A DNA stretch of 64,000 nt from an uncultured Pseudomonadota bacterium (GTDB lineage: Bacteria > Myxococcota_A > UBA796 > SXON01). A program made the position numbers and the translations under genes. The notes under the pieces are model-generated. The model made no database searches. It was given only the letters and a program-made list of their open reading frames with translations, and had not been told where the DNA came from. Each line of letters begins with the position of its first letter. The first letter of the stretch is position 1. This document shows positions 17,726 to 26,840 of the stretch, in pieces. The DNA lies in NCBI GenBank assembly GCA_903900265.1, contig CAIUMM010000111.1, positions 87,229-151,228 on the forward strand, in the 5' to 3' direction.

Positions 17726-18438
17726 GAGGGGTCTCCAGCAGGCGCGTCGGGGAGCTTGCCGATCGCGAAGGACAAACCAAGGTTGAAGCCGATCGCACCG
17801 ATGTTGCCCGGGGCGTAGTACACCGCGACCACCGGCAAATTGCTCTTGTAGAACGAGATCCACTTCAGCTCAGTGGTCAGCGAGAGGCGCTTGCCCAACG
17901 CCCATTCGTTGCCCAACGCCAGCGCGGGCACAAAATGAAGGCTCGGCGCCGGCTGAAAAAGGCCTGTCAACGAGACATATCCGGTCTGGCGCTGGTACTT
18001 GCCCCAGTCCCAGCCGGCGGTGACCGTAGGCTGCACGAACATCCGGAAGCCACCTGCGGCGCCTTCTGGCGGCTCGCCCGGCTCATTATCTCCGGCAAAC
18101 GCCAGCAAGGTCAGGTCTGCCATCACGCGAGGGCGCGCCCCGGAGACCGGCAGCAGCTCGCGGGACAGCCCTACGTCGGCGCCGAACAGGTTGTAAAACC
18201 CAGTCGCCGAGCTGTGCCACGCAGCGTGGATGTCGGTCTGGTCATTCAGCCCGTAGGTCGCGCCAAGTTGCGTGATCGGGATCGGGATGGGCGCACCATA
18301 AACCTCGGTGATCGGGCCCCCGAACGACGCCTCGGGCCGGATGACGCCTTTGCCCACCGGCTTGATGCCGTGGATGGTGGAGCACCCAGTGGCCGCTACT
18401 AGGCCAAACAAGAACGACAACCGTATAAATCGCTTCAA
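17722..18438 (-). CDS. Predicted outer-membrane-type lipoprotein
   Basis: The 238-residue protein has a clear lipoprotein signal (AATGC, Cys19). The rest is a series of amphipathic beta strands rich in Gly, aromatic residues and Leu. The final segment (GAIGFNLGLSFAIGK) resembles the closing strands of an outer-membrane barrel. I do not recognise a named family. It is coupled by ATGA to the downstream hydrolase lipoprotein, and both may act at the outer membrane. A 28-base gap separates it from the gene upstream. Confidence 0.7.
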   Translation of the reverse strand: MKRFIRLSFLFGLVAATGCSTIHGIKPVGKGVIRPEASFGGPITEVYGAPIPIPITQLGATYGLNDQTDIHAAWHSSATGFYNLFGADVGLSRELLPVSGARPRVMADLTLLAFAGDNEPGEPPEGAAGGFRMFVQPTVTAGWDWGKYQRQTGYVSLTGLFQPAPSLHFVPALALGNEWALGKRLSLTTELKWISFYKSNLPVVAVYYAPGNIGAIGFNLGLSFAIGKLPDAPAGDPS

Positions 18439-18466
18439 AAATCCTCCTCAAACGGTCACAGCACCG

Positions 18467-19129
18467 TCATCGACGTTGTGCAGCCACGGGCGCGTGCGGG
18501 AGCGCTCGAACCGAGTCCGGAGTGACATCCCAGCCCAGCTCCAGCGCGCCGTGCGCGCCCGAAAGTTGAAATTCTACGACGCCGACCGCCGGACACCCCG
18601 AGTACCACGCCGTCCACTGGCGGTCCCAATCGGACAGGTTCGGGTACAGGCGCCGGGACAGCGCGTCGATGGTGTTGGGCGAGACATCGACCAGCGCGCA
18701 CCGAACCCCGTCTACCCAGAGGCTCGCGGACCAAGCCGCCGGCTTGGCGGCGGTGCTCACGCCCATGTCGTCAAAATCACTGACCGCTGAAAAAACAACG
18801 ACCCAAGGCCCCAAATCCACCTCGGCCGGAGCCGGCTGCCCTACCCAGAACGCGCGTTCGGCGGCGCGGGCTTCCTGCATCTCCGGCCCCATCAGCGTCG
18901 CTTTCGCGAGCAGCACCGTACGAAAACCATCGTGTAGGCTCCCTTCTTGGGTCCAGCGGTCAAACACCGCTTGGTAGCGCTGCGGAGCGGGCCCGCTGCC
19001 ATCGATCGCACCGCCCACCCCAACCCGCGCAGCACACGCACTTCCGAGCACGCAAGCCGCAGCGGCGAGCCACGGCGCAGTCGGCCACGGCGCAGCGGTG
19101 AGCAGACGCGAGCACGACCGGAAGCTCAC
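18467..19129 (-). CDS. Hypothetical lipoprotein
   Basis: This 220-residue product starts at GTG 19129, sharing GTGA with the pyrE stop. A hydrophobic signal with a likely lipobox GSAC (Cys32) is visible; an earlier Cys26 is an alternative. The remainder is an alpha/beta protein with no motif that I recognise. Four further cysteines or aromatic-rich spots do not point to a metal site. Operon position between pyrE and envelope proteins suggests only co-expression. Confidence 0.62.
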   Translation of the reverse strand: MSFRSCSRLLTAAPWPTAPWLAAAACVLGSACAARVGVGGAIDGSGPAPQRYQAVFDRWTQEGSLHDGFRTVLLAKATLMGPEMQEARAAERAFWVGQPAPAEVDLGPWVVVFSAVSDFDDMGVSTAAKPAAWSASLWVDGVRCALVDVSPNTIDALSRRLYPNLSDWDRQWTAWYSGCPAVGVVEFQLSGAHGALELGWDVTPDSVRALPHAPVAAQRR

Positions 19130-19674
19130 CCCTCCAGCTCAGCGCGGCGCACCAGCGCCGTGAACGGAAGACCTGTGGCCCGGATCGCCTCGGCGCCGCC
19201 TTCTTCGCGGTCCACGATGGTCAAGGCCTGGACGACGTCCAACCCTTCGGCGCGACACCGCTCCACGGCGTTCAGCAACGACGTGCCGGTGGTCACCGTG
19301 TCTTCGACCACGCAAACTTTGGAGCCAGCTGGAAGGTTTTGACGCCCCTCGACGTAGCGCAGCGTGCCGTGGCCTTTGGCCTCTTTGCGCACGAGGAACG
19401 CGTGGATCGGGCGCCCGCGATGAAAGCTGACCGCCGCGGTCGCTGCAGCCACCGGGTCCGCGCCCACCACCAGACCGCCGATCCCGACGATGTCCGGAGA
19501 CAGCGCGTCAAAAATCAGGTTGCCCACCAGCCACGCACCTTCCGCGTTCAACGTCGTCTGTTTCCCATCGACGTAGAAGTCGCTCTCGCGCCCGGACGCG
19601 AGGGTGACCCGCATCCGACGGTAGCTCAACTGCTTCAGGAGCTGCACGAGGCGCTCGTGAGAATCTACCGTCAT
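19126..19674 (-). CDS. pyrE: Orotate phosphoribosyltransferase
   Basis: The 182-residue enzyme joins orotate to PRPP to make OMP in pyrimidine synthesis. The PRPP-binding loop is at residues 121-133 (CVVEDTVTTGTSL), and the N-terminal substrate block FYVDGKQTTLN and the RKEAKGHGT lysine loop are intact. It is slightly shorter than the typical enzyme of about 200-213 residues but complete. It is coupled by ATGA to the upstream hydrolase and by GTGA to the downstream lipoprotein. Its place among envelope genes looks like simple operon packing. Confidence 0.95.
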   Translation of the reverse strand: MTVDSHERLVQLLKQLSYRRMRVTLASGRESDFYVDGKQTTLNAEGAWLVGNLIFDALSPDIVGIGGLVVGADPVAAATAAVSFHRGRPIHAFLVRKEAKGHGTLRYVEGRQNLPAGSKVCVVEDTVTTGTSLLNAVERCRAEGLDVVQALTIVDREEGGAEAIRATGLPFTALVRRAELEG

Positions 19675-20480
19675 TCGGCCTCCAGCCAGTCGGCGATGTC
19701 GGCGATCACGGCTTCTTTGCCGATCTCGTTGAGGATCTCATGCAACATGCCCGGGTACTCGCGCACGTCCATGGTTGTGCCCCGGGAGGCCAGCTCCCGA
19801 GAGACCGGCGGGTCGGTGACCGGGTCCGTCTCGGACAAGTGGAACCGGATCGGGACCGTGTAGGTCGCCGCAACCACCCGTTGAATCGCCGCGCGCATCT
19901 CGGTGTACCAGCGGGGCGTGATGGTGTTGTAGACCAGCGGGTCGACCGCGTAGGCCGCGCCCACCGCCGGGTCACGCGAGAGCATCGCGGGGTCCAGCTC
20001 ATTGGTCAACGACAACGAAGGCCACACGTAGGAGAGCCCGCGCGCTGCGGTCTCTTTCAGCACCGGCGCCTGAACGCGCACGCCCAGCAGCGGGTTCGAC
20101 AGCGCGACGCGGCGCGGATGTAGACCGAGCCGCAGGCTCTCTAAGGTGACCAACCCGCCCATCGAGTGCGCGAGCATCGCGTAGTCGGCCGCCATCAACG
20201 GCACCGCGGCGTTGACGTCGTCCACGTAGTCCTGCCAGCGCTGCACGTGACCGCGCTTGCCGCCGGAGTGGCCATGCCCACGCAGCTCAAGCACGCTCAC
20301 CCGCCACCCGCGCGCCACGAAGGCCGCGGCCACATGACTGTACCGCTCGGCGTGCTCGGCGAGACCGTGAACGATCAGCAGGTCACGCCCCGCGGCCGGA
20401 GCTGCGGGTCCGAACCGGAGCACGCGCAAGCGTGTTCCATCCGCCGAAACGATAAATTGGGGTTCAGCTTCGGCGGTCAT
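19671..20480 (-). CDS. Monoacylglycerol lipase-like alpha/beta hydrolase
   Basis: The 269-residue serine hydrolase matches the lysophospholipase/monoacylglycerol lipase group: HGLAEHAERY oxyanion block near 38, ELRGHGHSGG near 65, nucleophile Ser106 in AHSMGGL, a late SETDP acidic block and catalytic His in PGMLHEILNE. No signal peptide is seen, so it is probably cytosolic or peripheral. Family members release fatty acids from monoglycerides or lysophospholipids, fitting membrane lipid turnover. It sits between the TatT-like gene and pyrE, the latter overlapping by four bases. Confidence 0.85.
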   Translation of the reverse strand: MTAEAEPQFIVSADGTRLRVLRFGPAAPAAGRDLLIVHGLAEHAERYSHVAAAFVARGWRVSVLELRGHGHSGGKRGHVQRWQDYVDDVNAAVPLMAADYAMLAHSMGGLVTLESLRLGLHPRRVALSNPLLGVRVQAPVLKETAARGLSYVWPSLSLTNELDPAMLSRDPAVGAAYAVDPLVYNTITPRWYTEMRAAIQRVVAATYTVPIRFHLSETDPVTDPPVSRELASRGTTMDVREYPGMLHEILNEIGKEAVIADIADWLEAE

Positions 20481-20489
20481 GGAGCGTTC

Positions 20490-21362
20490 CTAGTTGGCGA
20501 AGTTGTCGTCTATCGCGGCCAGCAAGGCCTTGGCTTGGCGCTGCGCGGCCTCCATCTCGGGCTGAACGTCGGGGAGCACGGTGGCATCGGCGGCGATGAC
20601 CCAGTTCAACTCCTTCTCGAAGGTGGCTTTGTCCTGCTTCTTGACCGCCCATTCCCCGGCGAGCAGCACGTGGTTCCCGAGGAACGTCGGGTTCGCAGCC
20701 AACGCCTTGTCGAAGAACTCTTTGGACTTGTTCAAGTCCTGACCTGCAAAGCTGGGGATCGCCGCGTAGTACGCGCCCCAGTAGCGGTTCGGACCGTCGT
20801 AATAGTACGTAGGCTCCAGCTCGCCGACGCGCGTCATGTAAGCCTTGACCGTCGGCAGGTGCTTCAGGGTCAAAGCGATGCCGCTGCCCTTCGCCCACTT
20901 CCCGAGCGCCGACGACGTCCAGTACACGCACGGGACATCCTCTTTGGTCAGCGCACGGCTCGCGCTCGCAGGGTCTTCATCGCCCTTGGCCAGCAAGCCC
21001 GAAAAGTCCTTATTCAACGCGAGGCACTGGTTGCCGTAGGCGATGGACTTGGCCCATACGTCGAGCTTTTCTTCCTTCTCCGTCAGGTGACCGTCGCCTA
21101 GGAAGTAGTACCCGCGCACGAGGTGGTAGAGCGCATCCTTGTCAGAAGCATCCGCGGCGAGCAGCTGCTCGTAGGCGGCGAGCGACTCCCGGAGCCGCGC
21201 GGCGTCCCCGCGCTGGGCCCACAACGCGAGCGCCTGCTCGCGGGTAGCGGCTACGTCGGCCGCAGGAGTTACCGCCGGTGCAGCGACGACCTCCGCAGCG
21301 GGTTTCGGCTTTGCTTGGGCGGAAGGAGCGACGAGAAGGAAGGCCAACAAGGCAGATAGCAT
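20490..21362 (-). CDS. TRAP-transporter TatT-component-like periplasmic protein
   Basis: The 290-residue protein has a cleavable signal (about 1-18, ending AQA) and an Ala/Pro-rich linker. Its all-helical domain of divergent TPRs matches the TatT (T-component) family, with YYFLGDGH, VYWTSSALGKWA and RYWGAYYA blocks. TatT of Treponema binds the substrate-binding subunit TatP and forms a ligand channel. No TRAP transporter genes adjoin it here, so partner and ligand are unknown. A TTGACA-17-TAGAGG promoter and a GGAG ribosome site precede it, making it first gene of the run down to 16267. Confidence 0.75.
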   Translation of the reverse strand: MLSALLAFLLVAPSAQAKPKPAAEVVAAPAVTPAADVAATREQALALWAQRGDAARLRESLAAYEQLLAADASDKDALYHLVRGYYFLGDGHLTEKEEKLDVWAKSIAYGNQCLALNKDFSGLLAKGDEDPASASRALTKEDVPCVYWTSSALGKWAKGSGIALTLKHLPTVKAYMTRVGELEPTYYYDGPNRYWGAYYAAIPSFAGQDLNKSKEFFDKALAANPTFLGNHVLLAGEWAVKKQDKATFEKELNWVIAADATVLPDVQPEMEAAQRQAKALLAAIDDNFAN

Positions 21363-21386
21363 CGGAACTCCGAATTCTTCCCGCCC

Positions 21387-21415
21387 CCTCTACAGGCAAC
21401 CCCCCGCGCTGTCAA
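21387..21415 (-). promoter_or_regulatory. Sigma70-like promoter of the TatT/pyrE run
   Basis: On the minus strand TTGACA (21415-21410), a 17-base spacer and TAGAGG (21392-21387) lie 25 bases before the TatT-like start. The -35 is perfect and the spacing ideal; the -10 is weak. It would drive seven minus-strand genes. Confidence 0.6.
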
Positions 21416-21460
21416 CGGCCCTACGCTCCGAAGCACCGGGGCCGCTGGGCGGGTAGCAAT

Positions 21461-21542
21461 AACTGCCGACTATGAAGGATATAGTTACTGAAGATGAAAG
21501 ATTTAGACTATGTCTTGACGCTCCAAACACGGGGGATACTCT
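21461..21542 (+). promoter_or_regulatory. AT-rich promoter and palindromes before the rubrerythrin gene
   Basis: This short stretch is far more AT-rich than its surroundings. It contains an inverted repeat ACTAT-N7-ATAGT (21469-21485) and a second palindrome AGAC-TAT-GTCT (21505-21515). The latter touches a TTGACG -35 (21515-21520). A weak -10, TACTCT, follows at 16 bases (21537-21542). The two palindromes are possible operators for a redox-responsive regulator. The identity of the regulator cannot be read. Confidence 0.45.
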
Positions 21543-21585
21543 GGAGGAGCGGCGGAATTCACCGCCCCATCTCCGCAAGGAACCC

Positions 21586-22002
21586 ATGCCGAACCTCAAC
21601 GGTACCAAGACCCACGCCAACCTCAAGGCCGCGTTCGCCGGCGAATCCCAGGCCAACCGCCGTTACCTCTACTTCGCGAAAGTAGCCGACGTCGAAGGCT
21701 TTCCCGATGTCGCCGGCCTGTTCCGCGACACCGCAGAAGGCGAGACCGGCCACGCACACGGCCACCTCGCGTTCCTCGCGCAGGTCGGTGACCCCGCGAC
21801 CGGCCTCCCCATCGGCGAGACCGAGCAGAACCTGAAGGCCGCCGTCGCCGGCGAGACCTACGAGTACACCGACATGTACCCGGGCATGGCTGCTTCGGCG
21901 CGCGAAGAAGGCTTCGTCGAGATCGCCAACTGGTTTGAGACCCTCGCCAAGGCTGAGAAGTCCCACGCCGGGCGCTTCCAGAAGGGCCTCGACTCCCTGT
22001 AG
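21586..22002 (+). CDS. Rubrerythrin family protein lacking the rubredoxin domain
   Basis: The 138-residue protein is the ferritin-like diiron four-helix domain with family blocks [38 protein letters not shown] and [10 protein letters not shown], providing the carboxylate and histidine ligands. The C-terminal CXXC rubredoxin domain of classical rubrerythrin is absent. Such proteins reduce peroxide, with electrons from a separate donor. ATG 21586 is chosen for the AAGGA site before it; an upstream in-frame ATG at 21472 would put coding sequence over the promoter palindromes. It heads a module with an Fe-S protein and a DUF3501 protein. Confidence 0.92.
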   Translation: MPNLNGTKTHANLKAAFAGESQANRRYLYFAKVADVEGFPDVAGLFRDTAEGETGHAHGHLAFLAQVGDPATGLPIGETEQNLKAAVAGETYEYTDMYPGMAASAREEGFVEIANWFETLAKAEKSHAGRFQKGLDSL

Positions 22003-22013
22003 TCGAACCGTTC

Positions 22014-22040
22014 GGCCTCCTCCCGATGGTGGAGGGGGCC
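22014..22040 (+). terminator. GC-rich hairpin after the rubrerythrin gene
   Basis: GGCCTCCTCC (22014-22023) pairs with GGAGGGGGCC (22031-22040) with one G-T mismatch across a 7-base loop, 11 bases after the stop. No T-run follows, so it may be a partial terminator, an mRNA-stabilising stem or neither. Confidence 0.35.
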
Positions 22041-22127
22041 GTCCTGTGCTGCTGACCCCTCCGGCATTCGCTCCGGACCGACCTCCGAGCTTCGCTTCGG
22101 ACCCTGTTTGTGTATTTGGAGGCTTGC

Positions 22128-23549
22128 ATGTCCCGACACGTACCCGGCCCCCGGGAAGACATCTATTGGAGCCGCGACGCGCTCGTCGCGGAAGAAAAGC
22201 GCGTGTTCGAGATCTGCAACGGATGCAGGCTCTGCTTCAACCTGTGCCCCAGCTTCCCGTCGCTGTTCGATGCCATCGACTCGCTCGACTCCAGCGCGCC
22301 GATCCCCACTCCGGCCACCGGCGGGCACAGCCAGCTCGATGCCCTCGGCAACCACGAGGCGGCCACCGCCGGCGCTCATGACGCACAGCCCCGGGACGAC
22401 ATCCACGGTCAGGCTGAAGCCCTCGAGAAGCTGCCGCTCTCCGTGCATCAAAAAGTGGTCGATGAATGCTACCAGTGCAAGCTCTGTGACCCCATCTGCC
22501 CCTACGTCCCCCCGCACGAGTTTGCGGTAGACTTCCCGCGCCTCATGCTCCGCCACAAGGCGATCGACGCGCGCGAGCATGGCGTGAAATTTCAGGACCG
22601 CGTCCTCGGGGATCCCGATCTCGTGGGCTCCCTCGGCACGCTGATGCCGAGCATCGCCAACTTCGCCAACAGCCTGCCGGTGAACCGCGTCATCATCGAA
22701 AAGGTCGCCGGCATTCACCGCGATCGGCAGCTTCCCACCTTCGCGTCCGAGACCTTCCTCGAGTGGTTCCGCAAGCGCCACCCCGAAGCGCGCGACCCCA
22801 AGGCCGTGGACGGCCGCAAGGTCGTGTTGTTCTACACCTGCTCGGTGCAGTGGAACGAGCCTCAGGTCGGGCGCGCCGCGGTCGAGGTGCTGGAGCACTC
22901 CGGCATCACCGTGTTTGTTGAAGAGTTCAAGTGCTGCGGCATGCCCGCGCTCGACGGGGGCGACGTCCCTCGCGCCACGTCTTGGGCCACGCACAACATC
23001 GAGCGCCTGCGTCCCTTCGTCGACGCGGGGTGCGACATCGTGTCCCCCGGCCCCACCTGCTCGTACATGATGAAGAAAGAGTGGCCGGACTACGTGGGCA
23101 GCGAAGACGCCGACGCGGTCTCCAAGAGGAGCTTTGACCTCATGGAGTACCTGAACATCGTCCGTAAGGCCGGTGAGCTGAAGGAGGACTACACCACCCC
23201 GGTCGGCTCGATCGGATACCACGTCCCCTGTCACCTGAAGGTCCAGAAGATTGGCTTCCGAAGCCGGGACATGATGAAGACCCTGCCCGAAGCCAAGGTC
23301 ACGCTGGTGGACAAGTGCTCGTGCATGGACGGCACCTGGGGCATGAAGACCGAGTGGTACGAAATGTCCAAGAAGGGCGCCCAGCCGCTGCTCGAAGGCC
23401 TGACCAAGGACAAGCCGACCACGCTCTCGTCGGACTGCTTGATCGCGAAGCTGCAGATCGAAGAGGGCACCGGCCAGAAGGTCATCCACCCGATCGAAGT
23501 CGTCCACAAGGCGCTTGGGCTCGCCAAGACCAACCCCGGCAACACGTGA
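22128..23549 (+). CDS. Heterodisulfide-reductase/GlpC-like iron-sulfur protein
   Basis: The 473-residue protein has two ferredoxin-type [4Fe-4S] motifs (Cys30/33/36/40 in [12 protein letters not shown]; Cys114/117/120/124 in [12 protein letters not shown]). Two cysteine-rich CCG-type domains follow ([11 protein letters not shown] near 270; [10 protein letters not shown] near 395). This is the layout of HdrD/GlpC-like electron carriers. ATG 22128 is preceded by GGAGG at the right distance and is preferred to an ATG six codons earlier. It lies between a rubrerythrin and a DUF3501 gene, an arrangement known from other bacteria, and probably feeds electrons to peroxide reduction. The direct partner is inferred. 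Confidence 0.9.
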   Translation: MSRHVPGPREDIYWSRDALVAEEKRVFEICNGCRLCFNLCPSFPSLFDAIDSLDSSAPIPTPATGGHSQLDALGNHEAATAGAHDAQPRDDIHGQAEALEKLPLSVHQKVVDECYQCKLCDPICPYVPPHEFAVDFPRLMLRHKAIDAREHGVKFQDRVLGDPDLVGSLGTLMPSIANFANSLPVNRVIIEKVAGIHRDRQLPTFASETFLEWFRKRHPEARDPKAVDGRKVVLFYTCSVQWNEPQVGRAAVEVLEHSGITVFVEEFKCCGMPALDGGDVPRATSWATHNIERLRPFVDAGCDIVSPGPTCSYMMKKEWPDYVGSEDADAVSKRSFDLMEYLNIVRKAGELKEDYTTPVGSIGYHVPCHLKVQKIGFRSRDMMKTLPEAKVTLVDKCSCMDGTWGMKTEWYEMSKKGAQPLLEGLTKDKPTTLSSDCLIAKLQIEEGTGQKVIHPIEVVHKALGLAKTNPGNT

Positions 23550-23553
23550 AATC

Positions 23554-24147
23554 ATGACTGTTCGCGCTGATCAAATTCTCCCCATCGCTGAATTCACCAA
23601 GCAACGGCCGCAGCTGGAGCGGGAGGCCATCGGCAACGCCACGCTGCGCCGGGTGCGGCTCGGCGGGCACCTCACCTTCCTGTTTGAAAACCACGGGAGC
23701 GTGGCTTGGCAGGTGCAGGAGATGTGCAGGGTGGAAGGAATCACTGCGGCATCTGCCGTGCAGCACGAGCTGGACACCTACAACGCCCTGCTGCCCACGC
23801 AGGGCGAGGACGGATCCGCCGAGCTCTCGGCGACGCTCCTCGTCGAGTACACCGACGAGGCCGAGCGCGCCGTCGCTCTGCGCGCGCTGGTGGGCTTGCA
23901 CGAGCACCTCTACATCGAAGTCGCGGGCGAGCGCTCCGCCGCTCGCTTCGACGACGAGCAGTTCAACGCAGAGCGCATCAGCTCGGTGCAGTTTGTGCGC
24001 TTCCCGCTCTCCGCGGCCGCAGCGACCGCCCTTGGAGAGCTGGCAAAGCCGGCCCGCCTGCTGTGCACGCACCCTGCGCATCCGGCTGAAGTACCGCTTG
24101 GACCCGTGGTCCGAGGCGCTCTCGTTGGGGATCTGCAACCCCGCTGA
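23554..24147 (+). CDS. DUF3501 family protein
   Basis: The 197-residue soluble protein has the DUF3501 layout: an N-terminal [16 protein letters not shown] segment, a basic [15 protein letters not shown] strand pair and a QVQEMCRVE helix. Its biochemical role is unknown. The family is repeatedly found beside rubrerythrin and HdrD-like Fe-S genes, as here, so it probably assists that redox module. ATG 23554 lies four bases after the Fe-S gene's stop. No metal motif is evident; only two cysteines occur. Confidence 0.85.
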   Translation: MTVRADQILPIAEFTKQRPQLEREAIGNATLRRVRLGGHLTFLFENHGSVAWQVQEMCRVEGITAASAVQHELDTYNALLPTQGEDGSAELSATLLVEYTDEAERAVALRALVGLHEHLYIEVAGERSAARFDDEQFNAERISSVQFVRFPLSAAAATALGELAKPARLLCTHPAHPAEVPLGPVVRGALVGDLQPR

Positions 24148-24182
24148 CCCCGGGCGGCTCGAAGATCGGATACCATGCAGGG

Positions 24183-25454
24183 ATGCTGGCTCTCTTCTAC
24201 GCACTCCTGACGAATCCCGCTTTTGCTGCCGCGCCGCGCGCCTACGTGGTCGGCCTCCATGTGCCCGACCTCATCGGGGACGCCCCGGGCGATGCCGCCG
24301 AGGCGCTGACCAAAGCGCTCGATGAGACGGGCAAGGTAGACGCTCTCGGACCGGAGGAGACCAGCAAGATCATCTCGGGCCGAGAGGCGCTGATCCTCGA
24401 TGGCTACGCCCTCGGACCCGGTCAGGCGCGCTTGCAGGAAGGGCGCATCCTGTACGACCGCGCTCAGCCCGATCAAGCGATTCAGGTGTTGGAAGACGCT
24501 GCGGATCAGCTCGCCGCAGGGCTCGCCGTCTCGACGGACGTCCGCTCGCTGCACGAGGCGCTGATGCTCTTAGGCGTGTCGTATGTGGGGCTCGGCGACG
24601 AAGACTCGGCGCGGGTCGCGTTCCGGCGCTCCGCGATCCTCGACCCCTCGCGCGAGCTCGACGCGGTCAACTACCCGCCGTCGGTGGTCTCCCTGTTCAA
24701 CGAGGTCCGCGCCTCGGTCGCCACCGAAACCTCCGGGCGAATCACCGTGACCGCCTCCATGGACGCTGAGGTGTTCGTAGACGGCAAGAGCCGCGGCGCG
24801 GTCAGCGATTCCCCGATCGTCCTTGTGCCGGGCACCCACTACGTGCTCGTGCGCGCGGCGAACGGCGCGTCGCAGTTCAAGTCGGTGGTGTTGAAGCCGG
24901 GAGGCTCCGCCAAGGTGGACGCCCTGCTGGAGCTGCGCTCTGTCGGGGTCGCGGCCGCCGACGCATCGGGGCGCGCGCGCCAAACCCGCGACCTCTACAA
25001 GGCCGTAGGCCAGTACGCGACCGGCGGTCTGGTAGTGTTCGGCGGAGTGACCCCAAACGGCGGCGTCGCGCTGCAGCTGTACTCCCCGGCGAGCGGCAAC
25101 TTCTCGAAGATCTTGACCGCAGACGCCGGTGACGATCCGGTCGGCGCCATCCTCGATCTCGCCCCCGCGCTGGTGGCGTACGTCGGGGACAACGGCGATG
25201 TGCGCTCGGACCGCGTAGGCGGCACCGTTTGCGCGCTCGACGTAGGCGCCAACGATGTGCTCGCCGGGTTGCTCTACGACCCGCCGAAAGCCAGCGTGGC
25301 CGAAGCAGCAGGCCGCGGCGGTCCCAAGTGGTATGTCTGGGCAGGCATCGGCGCGGCGGTGGTCGGCGGCGGCGCTGCAGCCACCGCGGTGGCGCTCTCG
25401 TCCGGCGAAGATCCTGGCCCGCAGGGCACGGTCTCCTTCGGACCGATCCCCTAA
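24183..25454 (+). CDS. TPR/PEGA-domain envelope protein
   Basis: The 423-residue protein has a signal peptide (about 1-17) and a helical TPR-like region (residues 80-170). A PEGA-type beta domain follows at about 185-240, containing DAEVFVDGKSRGAV and the GTHYVLVRAANG strand. Next is a mixed domain and a C-terminal membrane helix (WYVWAGIGAAVVGGG, about 383-405). The architecture resembles myxobacterial PEGA proteins thought to bind cell-surface glycans. It follows DUF3501 by 35 bases and precedes a glycosyltransferase by nine. Specific function unknown. Confidence 0.7.
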   Translation: MLALFYALLTNPAFAAAPRAYVVGLHVPDLIGDAPGDAAEALTKALDETGKVDALGPEETSKIISGREALILDGYALGPGQARLQEGRILYDRAQPDQAIQVLEDAADQLAAGLAVSTDVRSLHEALMLLGVSYVGLGDEDSARVAFRRSAILDPSRELDAVNYPPSVVSLFNEVRASVATETSGRITVTASMDAEVFVDGKSRGAVSDSPIVLVPGTHYVLVRAANGASQFKSVVLKPGGSAKVDALLELRSVGVAAADASGRARQTRDLYKAVGQYATGGLVVFGGVTPNGGVALQLYSPASGNFSKILTADAGDDPVGAILDLAPALVAYVGDNGDVRSDRVGGTVCALDVGANDVLAGLLYDPPKASVAEAAGRGGPKWYVWAGIGAAVVGGGAAATAVALSSGEDPGPQGTVSFGPIP

Positions 25455-25463
25455 AAGCAAGCC

Positions 25464-26840
25464 ATGCACTACCTCCTCGTCGCGCATGGCCCCGCTGTGG
25501 ACCCGGACCAGCCGGTGAGCGGCGGAGCGCTGAGGGCGCAGGTACACGAGCACGCGCTGAAGCGCGCGGGCCACACGGTCACCGTGCTGCGGCGCGCACA
25601 GGATGAACCCGGCGGCTTTGCGTCCCCGGCGGACCTGCGACGCAGAGCCAAAGCCGCCCGTCCCGACGCCATCCTGTGCGTCGCGCCCGAAGAGGCGTGG
25701 TCGCTGCGTGGCATCGCTCCGTTGTGTGTGGATCTCTACGCGCCGCGAATGCTGGAGGCCGCGTGGCAAGGCACCCAATCGGAAGCAGCCGGCATCGCGG
25801 TGCGCGCCGTCCACGCCGCCGATGAGGTGCTGTTCTCGAACGGTCGTCAGCGCTGGTTCTGGCTGGGCATCCTCGGTCTCGCCGGCTGGGACCTCGCCGC
25901 GCCTTGCGGGCGAGTCGTCCCCTTGTCGTGCGCACCGGTCACGCCGCTCCCGACGCCCCCAACAGCCGCAACGCCATCGAGCGCGCCCTTCGTGATCCTC
26001 GGCGGCCAACGCTGGCCCTGGCAGGACGCGTCCGACGCCCTGCGCCGCGCCGTCGCGCACTTCGGCGGCCGGGTCGAGTGTCGCGTGTACGGCCCGGCCT
26101 CCGGCGTGCCCGGCGTACGCGAGATGGGCGCGGTGTCGCGCAGGGAGTGGCTCCAGGCCTGCTCCGAGGCGGTCGCGGTGCTCGACCGCTACGCGCCGCA
26201 TCACGAGCGCGAGCTCGCGCTGTCGTTCCGCCAGCTGGACGCGCTGACCGCCGGGACGCCGCTGATCACCGACGCGAACACGCCGCTCGCCGCCGAGCTG
26301 GGCGGGGCTGGATGGGTAGAGGAGGCGCTCGAAGACGCGCTCGATCTCGCCTGCGGACCCGCAGGGAAGCGCGCCCGTGCGCGCGTGCGGGCCGTCGCGG
26401 AGCGCTACGACGCGAAGGTGACCGAAGCGCCGCTGCTGGCCTGGAACCCGAGCTACCGAGCCCGAGGCGAGAGCGTGTTGGGCGCGCGAGCCGCCTTAGA
26501 AGCGGCGCGGGCGCGCTCCCTCGCGGACCAGCTCCGGCGTGAAGCTGCCGAGGCCGAGGTGTGGGCAAAACGCGCGGAGGTGGAAGGCCTGCATGCCCAG
26601 ACGCGCGCGCTGTGCAGCGCAGTCGAAGCGAGCAGCGCCGCGCTGGCGGACGTCGCGGGTTTTCGGCGCGAGGCGGTGACGGTGCTGGGCGCGCGGCTCT
26701 CCGGCGCCGACACCACGCGCGAGGCGCTCGCGCGCGAGGTCGAGACGCTGCGCGCCGATCTCACCAAGAAAAACGCCGAGCTTGAAGCGATGACCGCGGA
26801 CCGGGACCGCCTGCAGCGCGTGTTCCGGTGGAAGCGTTAG
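25464..26840 (+). CDS. Glycosyltransferase-like protein with C-terminal coiled coil
   Basis: Residues 1-320 resemble a GT-B glycosyltransferase: an N-terminal alpha/beta half and a second half with FVILGGQRWPWQDASDAL, ECRVYGPASG and a LTAGTPLITDANTPLAAEL donor-site-like block. Residues 330-458 are Ala/Glu/Arg-rich heptads predicted to form a long coiled coil. The combination suggests a glycosyltransferase held to a partner or polymerase through the coil, as in some O-antigen systems. The GT identity is moderate; sugars are unknown. Its stop overlaps the convergent DUF255 gene by four bases. Confidence 0.65.
   Translation: MHYLLVAHGPAVDPDQPVSGGALRAQVHEHALKRAGHTVTVLRRAQDEPGGFASPADLRRRAKAARPDAILCVAPEEAWSLRGIAPLCVDLYAPRMLEAAWQGTQSEAAGIAVRAVHAADEVLFSNGRQRWFWLGILGLAGWDLAAPCGRVVPLSCAPVTPLPTPPTAATPSSAPFVILGGQRWPWQDASDALRRAVAHFGGRVECRVYGPASGVPGVREMGAVSRREWLQACSEAVAVLDRYAPHHERELALSFRQLDALTAGTPLITDANTPLAAELGGAGWVEEALEDALDLACGPAGKRARARVRAVAERYDAKVTEAPLLAWNPSYRARGESVLGARAALEAARARSLADQLRREAAEAEVWAKRAEVEGLHAQTRALCSAVEASSAALADVAGFRREAVTVLGARLSGADTTREALAREVETLRADLTKKNAELEAMTADRDRLQRVFRWKR

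Noticed and set aside
21472..21585. In-frame N-terminal extension of the rubrerythrin
   Set aside because: It would cover the promoter palindromes and adds a sequence absent from family members; an AAGGA site supports ATG 21586.
21858..23555. A 565-codon minus-strand open frame under the Fe-S protein gene
   Set aside because: Antisense shadow; the plus strand has eight correctly spaced cluster cysteines and a GGAGG start.
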